This document shows, piece by piece, positions 50,101-62,600 of a stretch of DNA of 64,000 nt. Positions within the stretch are counted from its first letter, which is position 1, and the number at the start of each line of letters is the position of its first letter. Source of the stretch: Ramazzottius varieornatus (taxonomy: Eukaryota > Tardigrada > Eutardigrada > Parachela > Ramazzottiidae); NCBI GenBank assembly GCA_001949185.1, contig BDGG01000004.1, positions 924,278 through 988,277 on the forward strand. The letters run 5' to 3'. A program made the position numbers and the translations under genes. The notes beneath the pieces were generated by a model. The model did not search any database and had not been told where the DNA came from. It saw only the letters and a list, made by a program, of their open reading frames with translations.

Positions 50101-51608
50101 TCTGGACGACTGCTGCTTCGGCGATACAGGTGGTACGAAGGCATTGCCGGACGGCTAGCATCGTGAAGTGTCCAGTGTTCGCCATCTTGCGACTCTGAGT
50201 GACGGTCTGCGCCATGCGATCTTGTATGACTCGCCCGCACTTCACCATCCAGTCTTCATCAGGAGAAATCGCACCTACAAAAAGCAGGTGTGACCGTTAC
50301 TGCAGCCTCGTAAGAAGCAATTTTGACAGCAAAATTTTCAATGAAACACGCTCAGAATTCAAGTTCACGGGATTTGGCAACAAACGCTCGTTGAAAATAG
50401 TTTCACCAAGTAGCGCACGCTATGGGTTTTATCAGCTGAAAGCGTGCGCCACTTGGAGGAAGAATTTTATCGAGTCTGACTGCCGAGCTCTCGTTTTCTA
50501 ACTTGAAGTTGTCTCACCGTGAGAAATGGGAGATTCCTTAACTCCATCTAGTTCGATGAGCTGTCCATTGATGGGCACGTACGAGATGAAGTGGTACTGC
50601 TTGACTTCTGTTCTAGTCACCTCCTTCTTACTAGAACGGCGGGGTTTAGACGTAGATGTGCTAGCCTTTTCCTCAATGACACTGTAAGCTGGAGAAACTC
50701 TGAAAGGAGAAAAACAAGCCCAGTGTTTTTTTCGTTTTAACTATTTAACAGTGTGAACTCTTTACGGTGCTCGACGGTTATGGAAGGCGGCTAGTTCGGC
50801 ACTATTCCCAACTGCGTATCCTTTCGCCTGCCACCAAAAAGTCAAAACGCAAAGTAAGCTTGGGGTACGTACTTGAATTCAACATGTTGGTGTTTACCTT
50901 GGGAGTCATTCCTGCAGTGAAAGCCTTGAATTCGTCCAAGAAAGGTCCTAACGACAGGTTCTGACTGTTGAGAAGAATGCTCAGTGATGCATATGTTGCG
51001 CAAGCATTCTTGACTTCCTACATATAAAAAAAGCTTGCCGGTGATAGAACGCAGCGAAAATTCACCCAAACGTCGAAAGGAGCATGTCACGCATGTACAT
51101 AAGGACAGTTTCGGTACCTGAATGGAATAGAACATATTGTTGACGATAGCAGGATCTTTGATGTAGAGCTTTTCCAACTCCTTGTCATACCCCCTTTGGC
51201 CACGCTGCCCATTCTGATACAGGTACAGTAAAATGAAGCCATAGACATGGCCCTCGCCAACCTGGGCTTTGAGATCAGCACTGATCTCGAAGATCTCTGT
51301 GACATCCACCTTGTTTGGTCCGACTAGGTATATAGAAACATCACATAATTACGCCAGGCATTCTATTGCGTGATGTCAGATCTATTGAACATCGTTCCCT
51401 TACTGAGATCGTCGCAGAGGAGGGAAAAGAGTCCCGGATCGCTTTCCAGTTCTTGCCAGGTATGAATGATTTCCAGAAGACTTCGCTCCAGTCGTAGGCC
51501 TTCAACCTGAGGGTATGCATGGTCGTGCATCTTCACGGCCGTGTGGTTCTTCGTACCGTCCATTTGCCGCTCCTGCTTCGGGTGAGACGAACGCTCCTGG
51601 ATCGTCAT
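47179..51608 (-). CDS. BAP1: BAP1/Calypso nuclear deubiquitinase
   Basis: UCH-family cysteine protease; with ASXL partners it removes ubiquitin from histone H2A. Exons in order: 51608-51404, 51323-51118, 51017-50898, 50827-50766, 50699-50518, 50274-49798, 49710-49423, 49196-48750, 48461-47823, 47760-47636, 47559-47467, 47385-47179; 1016 aa. The UCH domain opens with [11 protein letters not shown]. The oxyanion Gln137, nucleophile Cys143 (NACATYA), His234 (YHFISYVP) and Asp249 (IELDGV) are all present, with VNNMFYS and [10 protein letters not shown] between. A long Ser/Lys-rich insert follows. The C-terminus has the ULD-like helix pair ([10 protein letters not shown]-type, here [14 protein letters not shown]) and a KKNRKKK nuclear signal. 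The start is uncertain: ATG 51608 is the first in frame after the acceptor-like CTTTGCAG, but later Mets would also serve. Longer than the 729 aa of the human protein. Three introns hold foldback elements. Confidence 0.88.
48500..48612. repeat. Foldback element copy 7 (BAP1 intron 8)
   Basis: The left side is AGAGCAAACAAACTTGACAAG, the inner pair CAAGTGGCGCAGGC and GTCCGCCACTTG, and the right side GTTCACCGAGCCTCC. The left terminus is lost or strongly diverged. Confidence 0.6.
49281..49406. repeat. Foldback element copy 8 (BAP1 intron 7)
   Basis: It starts TGGGAGCTTGCCGAACAAAC and ends TTTGTTTGCCGAGCTCCCA; the inner pair is CAAGTGGAGCACGC and AGTACGCCACTTA. CATA stands immediately outside both ends, a possible 4-bp target duplication. 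The length is 126 bp. Confidence 0.8.
50368..50491. repeat. Foldback element copy 9 (BAP1 intron 5)
   Basis: The left side is CGGGATTTGGCAACAAACGC, the inner pair CAAGTAGCGCACGC and AGCGTGCGCCACTTGG, and the right side GACTGCCGAGCTCT. The length is about 124 bp, with diverged termini and an intact inner palindrome. Confidence 0.7.
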
Positions 51609-51997
51609 GGAGGGCACCGATAATCCACGTCGTTCCACAAACTGCAAAGAAAATGACCAAGAAACAAATAATGGTCGGACCGTGGGATCGTTTTCAGCAA
51701 CAGAAACCTCAAACCCTGTCAAACCAGCAAACCTGTCCGTTGAGGCGTTTGATTTATCGATTGAAACGACCGTCTGCTGGTGTCCAAATGGAAATGGATC
51801 TTATGGCCTGCCATCTCACGTGTTGGTCTGTCATTTCGCAAACTTCCATTGCTCAGTTAACAATTTGAGTGACTGAACTCACTTAGGCATTTAACAATTA
51901 TCATTCGATTTGTTTGTCCGGGATAAGTAAGGTTGCTTGTAGTTGTAGGTGCAGTGGTTGGAGACGAGTCTTTCGGGCTGAAAGAGCGTACTGAAGA
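51609..51997. promoter_or_regulatory. Short divergent promoter region of BAP1 and TRAPPC11
   Basis: Only about 390 bp separate the two start codons, and part of that is probably a BAP1 5' untranslated exon plus intron (acceptor CTTTGCAG near 51640). I see no TATA box, as expected for a shared housekeeping promoter. That it is bidirectional is inferred from layout alone. Confidence 0.45.
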
Positions 51998-54900
51998 ATG
52001 GAGAACGCCGTCGCGGCATCGCCGTCATCCTCCTCGTCCACTTCCGGCGACCTGTTTGATCCTCTCTTCAACGTCCCTTCGGAAGTCTTAGTTGATCCCC
52101 AGCCCTTCATCGCTCTCTGCGGCCTGGACACCGTCCACAACCCTACTCACAGAATCATTTGGGACAGCTTCAGCACCAATCGTACCGCGGAACGCTTACC
52201 TATTCTGTATCGCCTCCTTCCCACCGACCACGACTTCCCTCTCAGCAAGCTCAAGAAATCGTACGAATATGGCACAGTTCCAGGTGGCATCCTCAAGAAG
52301 AACTGGATACGTAAGCATATGTACGAAGTACCAGCGCTGGTTGTTCTCTTCGTCGATTTGGAATGGGACGACGTGGCTTTCAACGAGAAGAGGATTGCAT
52401 GTTCGTCAAAGATCGCCACGCTTCGGACTAGTCTGGCTGGTCGAAGCACAAGGCTGGCGCTAGTGATGATCCAGCAAAGACCTCACACGCTGGCTCCAGG
52501 CGAACCCTCTCCCGATGCTGAAAAGATTACCAGTCTTTGCAATGCATGCGAGCTGACGTTGAAGCAGGTCTTCTTCCTGCCACATAACGACAGTCTTACC
52601 AACTATGTCGTCCGGTTGGAGACCGCTCTATTTGAAACCGTCCAGCAGGTTAGGAGCCACACTTTTTCTGCCAAGATTCAAGCCTATATATCGCTTCTTT
52701 TTCAGTATTACCTCAACGAATCAAAGAGAGTCCGTGGACATCGAGATGCAGTGATGCGAATGGCTTCGTTGAACCTTCCTCTCCTCGTCCGACACCAGTT
52801 CAAGATTGGATACTTCAACGAGTTCCGCCAAGACAAGCAGACGTCGTTGAAGCACTACCAACAAGCGTACCTCAACCTGCAGCAGATTCGTCAAGATGGG
52901 GGCTTTGAAGTGAAAACCGTGGCCATGATCATTATGTATCGTATCTGTCGATTGTCCTTCCGCCTAGCTTGCCCTCTCGACGCCATTTCTAACTTCCGGA
53001 AGCATCTGGAGGTCTTCCGGACGTATCGTGGACCGTCAGATTTGGCGTACCAACACGAAGCATGGCTCTTCCGGCAGAACCTGACATTCGCGCAACTTTT
53101 CGAAGAAGCCATTCAGGGAGGCTTGATTGCTGTTCCCTCCGAGAACCCTGGCATGTAAGTTCTTTCCCCAAGAAATGTACATCAATAGTCCAAAATATTC
53201 CGATATTGTTTTTGTAGAGGGCAAATTCATGAATCAACCCTTTTCCGGGCCGAATAGAATGTCGCACAAAGTTCTCTCCACTTGTTTCTTTTACAGGTAT
53301 TACATGAAGGCTGCCGATCACATGAAAGCTCGCCAAAAGAATTGTCTGAACTTTCCTATCCAGGCATTGCCATTCGTACCAAGTGCGCCAGTTGACGGGG
53401 AGTTCTACGGCCAGCTGATCCTGAACGTTCCAGCAGCCGCCAGTGACATCCCCATCGCGCTCTACCTTCAGAACTGCGAACGAGCAGTCAACCACACGGC
53501 CTGGATGGTCCATCTTCTGAAGAGCGCCATCACACAGTTCAAACGACATCGCTGTCTTCGGACTGCTTTGATGCTCTTTAATCGCCTCGGAGACGAATAC
53601 TGCGACATAGGCGCTTATGAGAAAGCGCAGAGCCTCTTCGCTCAGGGCTTGGGTGAATATCGGAAAAGCAAATGGAGTGTCGTGTTCAGTCGTAAGTAGA
53701 AGGCAGCAAATCAAGCCTGAAAAGATAGCTCTGTTCTATTTTTTTTTATTTCCTTTTCAGAGTTGCTGTTGCGGCAAATCAAAGTTTCAGCGCTGATCGC
53801 CAACGTTTCCGAGTACATGAAAGGCAGCTTAGAGGCTATCGGTGCCGAATCGTACCTGCAACATAACGACCGCGTCCAGCTGCAAGAGACCTTGCTGCAG
53901 ATTCTGGCCGGTGAGCGACCAGACTTTCGGAACATCTTGGGTCCCCGAAGTCAGTTGGGCTACCAACGTTGGGGGTCTTTGGGTCCCGAAGCACTGAAGT
54001 GCGTGCTGGAGATGGAGCAGCTGCTTCCGTGTATCGAGTGCTACTGCTCCTTCGACAAAGAGTCCTTCTCGGCCGATGAGACGGTCTCGCTGACCGTTCG
54101 TGTTTCCGTCACAAGTCCACTCCCACTTCCCTTCCGCGGTTTACAGGTTCGCAGTGCCCTCTTTTAACCTGACGAGAAAGGTCTATTTGGTCTGGTCTTC
54201 CTTCACTAACTTTTGCACTTTTTGTAGGTTCATCTCAGTAGCTCGGCGTACAACGCTAGCTGTTCCAGCAACGATAGCTTCGTGGTCACTGAAGAGCAGG
54301 AGCACGTTCTAAACTTCAAGTTCCCACCTGCCAGTGACGATGTCGGTCGTCGCATCGACATCAACAAAGTCTTGCTGAAGCTCGGTGGCAGTTCACAGCA
54401 TTCCGACCTCACCTTGGTCTGGTCCGGTTTTGCCTCTGGCAAGTCTCGTAAACGAGTAGCCGTTGTTGGTGGTACGCAGTTCAGGCTGTTCGACGAAGAG
54501 ACCGACGCCATACATTCCACAGACATTGCTCGGAGAGCTTCGAAAGTGGAGGTGTCCATGTTCGTACGAGAGTCTTTGCTGGTGGGCGAAACGTACAGAT
54601 TACCAGTTGCGATCAGGAACCACGAAAGTCAGGGAATCACAAATGGTCAGTTGGGCATCTCCTGTAGCGATGAAGCAGGGAAGATTACATTCAGTGCGTC
54701 ATTCTTGGACAGCAAGGAAGTGCAAGACGGTTCGGTGCAGTTCACAAACGAGTGTTCGCACGCTGTCGCGAACCTTGCTGCTGACGAGGAGAAAGAGATG
54801 TTCTTCCTGGTTCGATGTAGCGTTGGTCTCAAAGCGCAGTTGCGGGTGGTGTTTTCGTATGATGTGGTGGCAACGAGCGGAAGTGAGGCGAGCCGGATGT

Positions 54901-56006
54901 TCCATTGTCAGACAGAGAGCTCAGCTGTACTGGTCTCTCAGAACCCGCTGCACATTCGGTTTCTATCGAAAGAGTTTCACAGTGAAGAATACCCTTCGGA
55001 GAAGCACGTCATGCCGCTTGGGGAGAACATCCTGTACTTTGTCGTGATCAGAAACGCCTCACCGGTCAAGATCACGCTGGATACCGCAGAGCTTCGAATC
55101 AACTCTGAGGTAATGACTCCAAAAAACCTCTTTGTTGAAGCTGATGAGAAAAAAGTTCCCGAAAAATTTGCAGTTGAGACTCTTTTGATACTTTTCGTGC
55201 TGTCTTCTAAATTTGGAATCGTTTAAGGGACTGTCGATCTTCTATAGGTTATGACAGTTCCGATAAAGATTCCATCCTACATCAAAGGTCTGTCCCTTAG
55301 TGAGAACGAGGAGGCACAAGAGCTGATCGTTCTACGTCTCAAAGAGTCGACTTGTTCGCCCGGTTCCGCCGTGTCCATGGGACCTCTCGTACTGACGTGG
55401 AAGGTGGCAGACGTGGATACCGAACAACCTGATGCAGTTAGCCACATTCCTGTACCCGACCTGACCATCAAAGCTACTTCCACCCCTCTCAAGGTTCATC
55501 TGACCGTCCCACCCAAGGTCACCCAGTTCGAACCACTGAGCCTCTCTTACCGCATCGAAAACTGCTCGGACCAGCTGATGGACCTGTATATCGTCCTGTC
55601 CACCAACGACGAATACGTCTTACATGGTAAAAATGAATAAGGAAAATAATCAAAAAAGAGAAAAAATATTTCGTAGAAGACCTTAATTTTATGCGATCGT
55701 ACTCTAAATGGAAGTTTTGTCCTAGGTGAGAAGGAACGTCGGGTGAAGGTCGGTCCGCGGATGGATGTGGTGGTACGTTGTGCCATCGTGCCCATCAACG
55801 TGGGGTACATGCGGCTACCAGAGTTCGAAATCCACAGTGATGGCGACTTGGACATCCGAGAATGGATTGAGACTCATCTGCCGAAAACAGTCTTCGTCAT
55901 GCCGAAAGAAATACCCAGAGTAGTCGGCCCAGCTGTGATACCGCAACCGCCAGATAGCCAAGATGCTCAGTTTTCGGTACCGGATAGTGTAGTAGTGTCC
56001 TCATAG
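51998..56006 (+). CDS. TRAPPC11: TRAPPC11 (foie gras/gryzun), TRAPP III subunit
   Basis: Subunit of the TRAPP tethering complex in ER-to-Golgi traffic and autophagy. Exons: 51998-53154, 53297-53691, 53761-54146, 54228-55109, 55248-55626, 55726-56006; 1159 aa, against about 1133 in human. The first exon covers 385 codons without an intron, including FIALCGLDTVHNP near the start, VVLFVDLEWDD, LFQYYLNESKRVRGH and FKIGYFNEFRQDKQTSLKHY, the foie-gras part with helical repeats. The later exons are beta-rich (FRGLQVHLSSSAYNASCSS, VSLTVRVSVTSPLP), in line with the gryzun C-terminal half. All junctions keep frame. The Ser-rich N-terminus (ASPSSSSSTSGD) is not conserved as far as I recall. Confidence 0.92.
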
Positions 56007-56185
56007 TTTCGTGTGGTTGATTCACCTGTGGTTCTGTGATGTGGTTTCTCTTTGCAGCTTGCCCTTCAAAACTCAGAAGCCTGAGCGAACGAAGCAAGCA
56101 TGAACTTTACCCGGTGTAAAGCATTCCAAACTCTAGAGATCGTCTCTGGTAAACCCTTCGTTCCGGTTTTGAAGAAGTAATGTAA

Positions 56186-56191
56186 AATAAA
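56186..56191 (+). terminator. Poly(A) signal of TRAPPC11
   Basis: AATAAA 180 bp after the TRAPPC11 stop codon. Confidence 0.6.
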
Positions 56192-59100
56192 GATACGAAT
56201 GTATAATCTGTGTTACGACATATTTCCGTCAGAAGGTCCATAAACCGAAGACGCTCTGCCGTGTAATTATGCTTCTTCGTATTGTTCTTTCTAGTGAAGA
56301 CCGCGGAGTTACCGAAGAGTGGTTCTTGAAGACACCGTTAGAAAAGTGGACGTTAAGTATCGACGCAGGAACATCAGAACCGCCCACGGTACAGGTATGT
56401 GGAGAACTGTTGTGGGTGAAGTTGCAGTTGATCTTTCAAAATCTCAGCAAGATGTTTTCAAGCTCAGCTTGACCTGGATCGTGACTGAAGAGAGCGAGAC
56501 ACGATAATTGTGGGCGGCCAAGAAACTGATCTATAGTTTTTCGACGATTAAAGGCTTAGCTTCGGACTTCTTAGCGTTCTGGCAGAATCCGACGACGTTT
56601 AAGTCGGTTCGACCTATCACTTTCTCAGCGTTCAAGCCAGGCTTAGGCTTAAAGTTTTTGCGTTGTCGTCGATTTTCTTTTCTTGACAATTTAAATCTTC
56701 GCAGTGACGCTGATGAGGATGTAACTGTCAGGGCTTGATGACTTGCCACCCCGACAGTCGGACTTTGCGGTCGATCGGTCAGTGTAGTTTTGGAAGACGT
56801 ATTTGTTTTGTGTACAATACTTCGTAACATAGGCGTGATTGGAAGAATGACCAGCTGAGAGGTTCCCTGCTGATGTTATCATTGGCGTTGCAGGAGGCCG
56901 ATGCGTCCTCACCACTCAACAAACAGCTCAGTTTCCATCTCCGTCACTAATATCTTTCGTCGTGGCGAAGTTTTCTCTGTTATTGTTCGGACATGTGCGC
57001 CACTTGGTTGATCCCGATATTGTTTGCCGGCCTCCGATTTGTTTTCCGGCGTACCAAAACTCAGACTTTTTCTAAACTTTTCCACAACGTGTAAAGCGTG
57101 GAGATATTTTAATTTGAACTTCTAACCCTTGGATGGTTTCTTAAAGGTTCAGTCGGTGGAAGAACGAGGAAGAAGAAGGGTCGTATAGCCGTATAGGTGT
57201 ACGGGCTGAGCAGCAGGCGGTCAGATATCGCGTCGGTCGCTCACCGCATCCCGGGGCACATGTGAAGGAAAGATGAGAAGCGATGTTGTCCTGCGTATTA
57301 TCATTCCTTCATCATATAATATATCTTTCCTTCTGGTTCCAGGCAGGAGCTGGAGATGAGACGTGGGTGCTAAGAGGATCAAAGAGGACGACGTGCTGTC
57401 GCTTATAAGCTTCTAAATATGGCTGCATGCTTTTAGGCCATATTATTAAATTGGCCTTTTGCCTGTGTATTGGCTGTTGGGCTTTCCCTTCCATCTCTGC
57501 TTAGCATCTGTGTGACCGATAAGGAACGGCATGGGCAGGAAATATGATACCGGCGTTGAGGATATAGCGCGCAAGAAAAACACGGGCTGTAGTTTATGTT
57601 GCTTGTGGCTTGTCTGTTGTGCTGATAACTTGAGAAGCTGATCAAGCGCGTCTATTAGGAAGACAAAACTAGCCCAAAAGATAGGACTGATACTGACCAC
57701 ATTGCCGCCAGGACAAGATTGATGACTGGCATGTAATCCGACTTCTATGCCGGTAATTCCAGCCGGACCTGACTGCTCCAAGGACTTCAACGTCAGACAA
57801 AGAAAACCCAGAAGAAATCCCGAATTTTGAATGAGAGAAGACGACAGGTATTATTTTAGGATCAGGAAAGAGAACCGGTGGAAAACGACCTCGTTTTTCC
57901 AGATAGTTAAGTGATGCCCAAAGATGCAGGAAATGGCCAAATTCAGGTGGCGTGCGTTTCTATTGTTATTGTCCGAAAGTGTGCGCCACTTGTGGGAACG
58001 ATCTGGGGCCCACCATTTGCCCACTTCCCAATTATTAATTATGATGTGATACGGCGGTGATTACTCTGTACAGTGCTATTATGGCTAGGCTAGGAAAATA
58101 TTGGCTCTTTTTTGTTTGAAGGAAGAAAGTGCCGTCAAAACAACGATAACAGCCTTGGCTCACTTTCGCGTCGTTCTTTGTCTGAGAGGAAAAATTGGTC
58201 TTGGTTGTGATGATCGCGGCGAAATGCGCATTCTTCGGGTCAGGCCGAAGAAAAAAGCGTGTTTTGTACTAACCGGTCGATCTGTTGATGATTGTGCTTT
58301 TCTCTCCTTGGTGCCAACCGTTTGGTTGCGCTGAGGTTTATCTGCGATTGTCTCCTTGAGGTTTGATCGTATGTTTGCTTAGCGAATGAAAAGAATAGCG
58401 GCCATTCAGTTCTTTGAAAGATATGAAGAATAGAAGAATGGAGGTGCTCAGCACAAATGTCAACAGATAAATGTCTTGGGACTGTCCACGAGCAAGCGGA
58501 TTATGACCGGCATTCTCAGGATGATATGAGTGCTTATCACTTGGTCAGTTTCTTTGGACGGTAAAGCGAGCCGAGCAGCGCAGGTTTAGCAGGGATGATC
58601 GAAGGCTCTTCAGGCTGGAATGGATTTCGGCAGGGTTGCTTGCGCCCATGAAGGCAGTTCTTTAAACTGGACGAACATTCTTCATGATAGGGAGGAAACC
58701 GTTAGCCAGGGGACGCATGGCTTGTGTTACAGTAAAGAAATGGGTAATCGACGCTGACATGTTGCTATTCTCGATGGAAACCAGACGCCCGAGCTTCGCT
58801 TGCAATCACCGTCAATCAAAGAGCGCTCTTCGCTCCACAAATTTCGAACTCGTCAAAAATTATCAGACACTGCTTTTCCTGTCAGGGCCTTTGAGTCGTT
58901 GACGTCATCTTGAGGTCACGGAAAAGATCAAAACATCCTGCATTCAAACTAGAAATGTTTAATTTCGGTCTTATTTATAATTATTGCATACGGAAGTCGA
59001 AATTATGAATTGGAAAAATTCTATTTTAAAAATTTTGTGCATGGAATATTCTGATTTTTACTACTTTTGAGTTGATTCTACAGGAAGAAAAGAAGGGCGT

Positions 59101-59586
59101 GGTTCGCATGGGAAAACTCGCAGCCTGAAACGGAGGGAAATCGTATGGGCCAATAGCGATGCAGGAAGAGGATACGCCTTTGGAGAAGCGACGCCTCTTG
59201 CACGAGCTCACCTATTGTACGCCGGCAGTAGATGCTCGCATCTTGGAGGTCTATGGCAGGTTTACTCAGTCAGTCCATCAGAACTCCATAAAACAGCTAG
59301 TCTTGTCGAGAGTTTACGACTACGGCGATCGCTGTTGTAGTTATTACCGGCAATAAAGTTGGATAAACGTTTGATTTTATTTGGGCCTGACTGCCGTGCC
59401 GAACACGAACGCGTTCAACAGTTGGTCGATCGACTAAACCCGACGACCATTTTCTCATGCGTTTTTATTATCCTCGCTGATTCAAATCGATCAGTTTCTC
59501 CTCCGTAGACTCGACGAACCAAGTCAAGAACCCAGCGAACCTTAGTGACCAAGAATTTCTACCTTACATGGAATAACGAAAGAAAC
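56192..59586. other. Spacer with two foldback fragments
   Basis: No gene could be supported. At 56996-57039 there is half of a foldback element (GTGCGCCACTTGG, then TTGTTTGCCGGCCTCC). At about 57920-58030 there is a shortened copy with inner CAGGTGGCGTGCG and GTGTGCGCCACTTG and a right end CCATTTGCCCACTTCCCA. The rest looks unstructured. Confidence 0.45.
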
Positions 59587-59689
59587 ATGGCAAGAAGAAA
59601 GTCCGCCGCGATGCTGTTCGGTTACGCCTGTCTTCTCTGGATGCTGGTGCAAGCGCCGGAAGGAGGATGCCTGGAAGAGGAACAAGAAG
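59587..59689 (+). CDS. First coding exon of a secreted or membrane protein (partial)
   Basis: ATG opens 34 codons ending at a good phase-1 donor (GAAG|GTAAGAG). The peptide begins MARRKSAAMLFGYACLLW, a basic n-region and hydrophobic core typical of a signal peptide, with likely cleavage near EGGC, then an acidic LEEEQE. A phase-1 intron directly after the signal peptide is common in secreted and receptor genes. No second exon was recognised in the remaining 4.3 kb, so the intron is long or continues past the window. The product cannot be named. Confidence 0.55.
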
Positions 59690-62600
59690 GTAAGAGCTGC
59701 TCTAGGGATGCTCTAAATATTGTATGACACAATGTGCGCAGTAGGAGGAAGGTGATTAAATTAGAAGAGAGCTGAGCTAGCATGACAGGGAATTATGTTG
59801 TGTAATGGCTAGTACCGGGGCTTATGGTGCTCGCACGTGCCGTCATTCCGTCATCGGTGTTCATCCCCAAAGACAGCCACCGGAAGGCCTGAAGAGCCAT
59901 ACAAACCCGGGATGAATATGTGTAATTGTAGCCTCTTTCTTCCCATTTGGCGAAAGAGTATTCAAAAAGGATGTCACGCCGCTACTATGCTCTCTTTCCA
60001 TCCAGAGAAATTAATGCGCATGGCAGGACAAGACCCAATTTCCGTCTCTGGCCTTTTGACATAACACCATAATTACTCGTGTGTTTGGGAAAATATGCAT
60101 AATAAATCATGCGGTTGGCGTCAGGAAAAAAAATATTGATAAGAAAGAGCCAATGTTTCTTTATGAATCGAAAGAGCACGTCCTGTCCCATGTGTGTATA
60201 AGCAGGCTTTGCAAACAAATATACACAATCGTGGCAGTGTTGTTCTACGTTAATGCCGTTGTGAACGGATAGTGTGGTGTTGAGGCATTGAAGACAGTGT
60301 TTGGTTGATAGCTACAGGCTCAAGTGCTCCTGTCAGGGTCATTCATCACGCCGAGAGTTGAGTTGATTTTGCAACCAACGTATCATGTAGGAAATATGTC
60401 AGGTGATATATCGATGTATAAATACCTGTTCTCATTCATCATTTCCTTGTCTTTCAATATATCCATCGCAACATCTCTGTAGGATTTTTGACAAATTGAA
60501 TTACCGATCAAAATGGTCGAATAGTCAAAGGATTGATACGTTTAAATAGAAATCGAGGTCCGGTGTGGTAGACGGCCATAAGGGTCCGGTAGGTTTTCTG
60601 TTTATGCGTGCCACATACCAGACCAGAGATCCATGGTGATTGTATTGAAGTGTGGATTGAGCAATATTATTCGCTCTAGATATCGAGTATGGATTGTACG
60701 CGATATGTATTGTAGATGCGTACTATTAGATATGAGCGGAGGAGGTATATCCGATAGTTCGTGAAGCATTTACCGGCCTCGTTCGGTCACTGGAGTCAAG
60801 TAGGCTAACTTGAATCAAACTGGGTAGGTTCCTTGCGATATTGTGGCTTGTTGAGAAAGGTAGCCTAGAGCTGAAGATTGTCGTCAAGTATAACTGGCTA
60901 CCATGATAGCCTGACCGCGACTGTCCCGCCACTGTAAGGCTGAAAAGGAGATCAATTCACTTAAATGATTTAGTCGAGCGCCGGCGCAACAAAGCAAGCA
61001 AAGTCAAGATGCCTTTTGTCCACAGCACAAATACTTGCGCGAGTTAAGTTGGTTGGCTAGCTATACCTCCTCAGATTCACGTTTGCGTGGGCGACTTAGA
61101 ATGCAGCTCATCCGCCCTTCTCCACGCTTGGTTTCACCTCCGTATGACCAAAGCGACGCGAGCTGGCATATTTTACAAACTCCGTAACCCCCACCGTTTC
61201 TTTCACATGACAGTGTTGAACTCAAATGTAGACTCAACTTATTATGCATGGCGCCACATAATGATTCACGTATTTAGGAATTTCCTGCTCAATATTCAGT
61301 TCAGGCGGCAAAACTCCGGCAAGAATTATTTCAATATTAACGTTGAATTCTTACAAAAACGGATATGTTACCTAAACTAGACGGCTAAAAGTTCCCTCGG
61401 TAGACAAAGAGGTAATTTCACGTATCGATGGTTATGCTGTGTTACAGTCAAGACGATGCATTGTTCGGGCAGCGCGATGTTCACGTTTGGGTCTAGCCCA
61501 AGGTGGAAGCGCATTATATTTATGGTGTCAGCAGGAAAGGCTATAATTAGCGGTGCTGGTTGTGCTGTGCCATCATCTGTGTGGAGCGGAAGTTGTGGGC
61601 TGTAGTCGGAAATAAAACGGAGGGGAACCTCGGAGCTGTAATATAAGAGCAGGCAGGGAAGGTGAGGCCGTAGATATGTGACCTACCTGCTGCATTATTT
61701 ACTGCTTCAATAAAGCCTGTCAGTTTGGCTTTGCTTCAGGTAGATCAAGCCCGGTAGTCTCTGTCTTATCTGTCGAGGCATCGCTGGCCTTCTCTCTTGA
61801 TGCGAAGATGACCACTGGTCACTTTGGTTCGGCTTTCACAGGTGTACTTTGTGCGCGAGGCAAATCTGACAAGAGCGCTTTTCCGTGAGCTCGAGCGCCC
61901 ATCCCGACAATTATCGTCTTTAAAAGTAAAGGCAACGCTCGCAGGGCTGCATTTATCAGCCGGTTTTCTTCCTCGCATCTTTAAGCAGATGATTGCTCGA
62001 GCGGCCTAAGCCGTGACTTCTTATCTGCACGCTTCCCCTCCCCTCCCATCCATCTCTTTCACTCATCTCCACCCATGATCCATCGAAACCAGACACTGGT
62101 CTTGCTAAAATTTCGTTTCATAAATACAGAACTTGCGGTCCGCTAGACTCGTGCCCAGCGTCCTGAAGTTTAAGTTCTAAAAATGCCGAACAGGTTGAGG
62201 CTGTTCGGGCAGAAGACCTCCAAAGGTTGGCCGTGCAGGAAGAGACTGGGTTCTTCGCGTACCAGCTTTTCTAACAGAAATTCTGAGTTCTTCTGAGGTT
62301 TGGGGGATGCTTTGTGAGGTGTCTGGTCGGAGTACGATTGCAAGAAAGCATCTGAGGACAGTGCGGATTGTTCTGAGTTTAATGGCTATTTGATTGCGCG
62401 ATGTCGATCAGACCATCAAACAAAGAAATCGCTAAATCTAAAGACCATCAACATCGAATAAAATCAACATTGTCTAAGGGCTTTGTGTCTGTCTTACTCT
62501 GTTGGTCTCACGGAGAGCCACGTGGGGATATGTTTAGTCAAGACAGTTGAAGTAAAAGAGATCTGGCATTTTCTTTCAAGAAAAACCGGTTGATGATGGA

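Noticed and set aside
56269-56740. Series of short plus-strand open frames after TRAPPC11
   Set aside because: They follow the TRAPPC11 poly(A) signal and have no start, domain or splice support.
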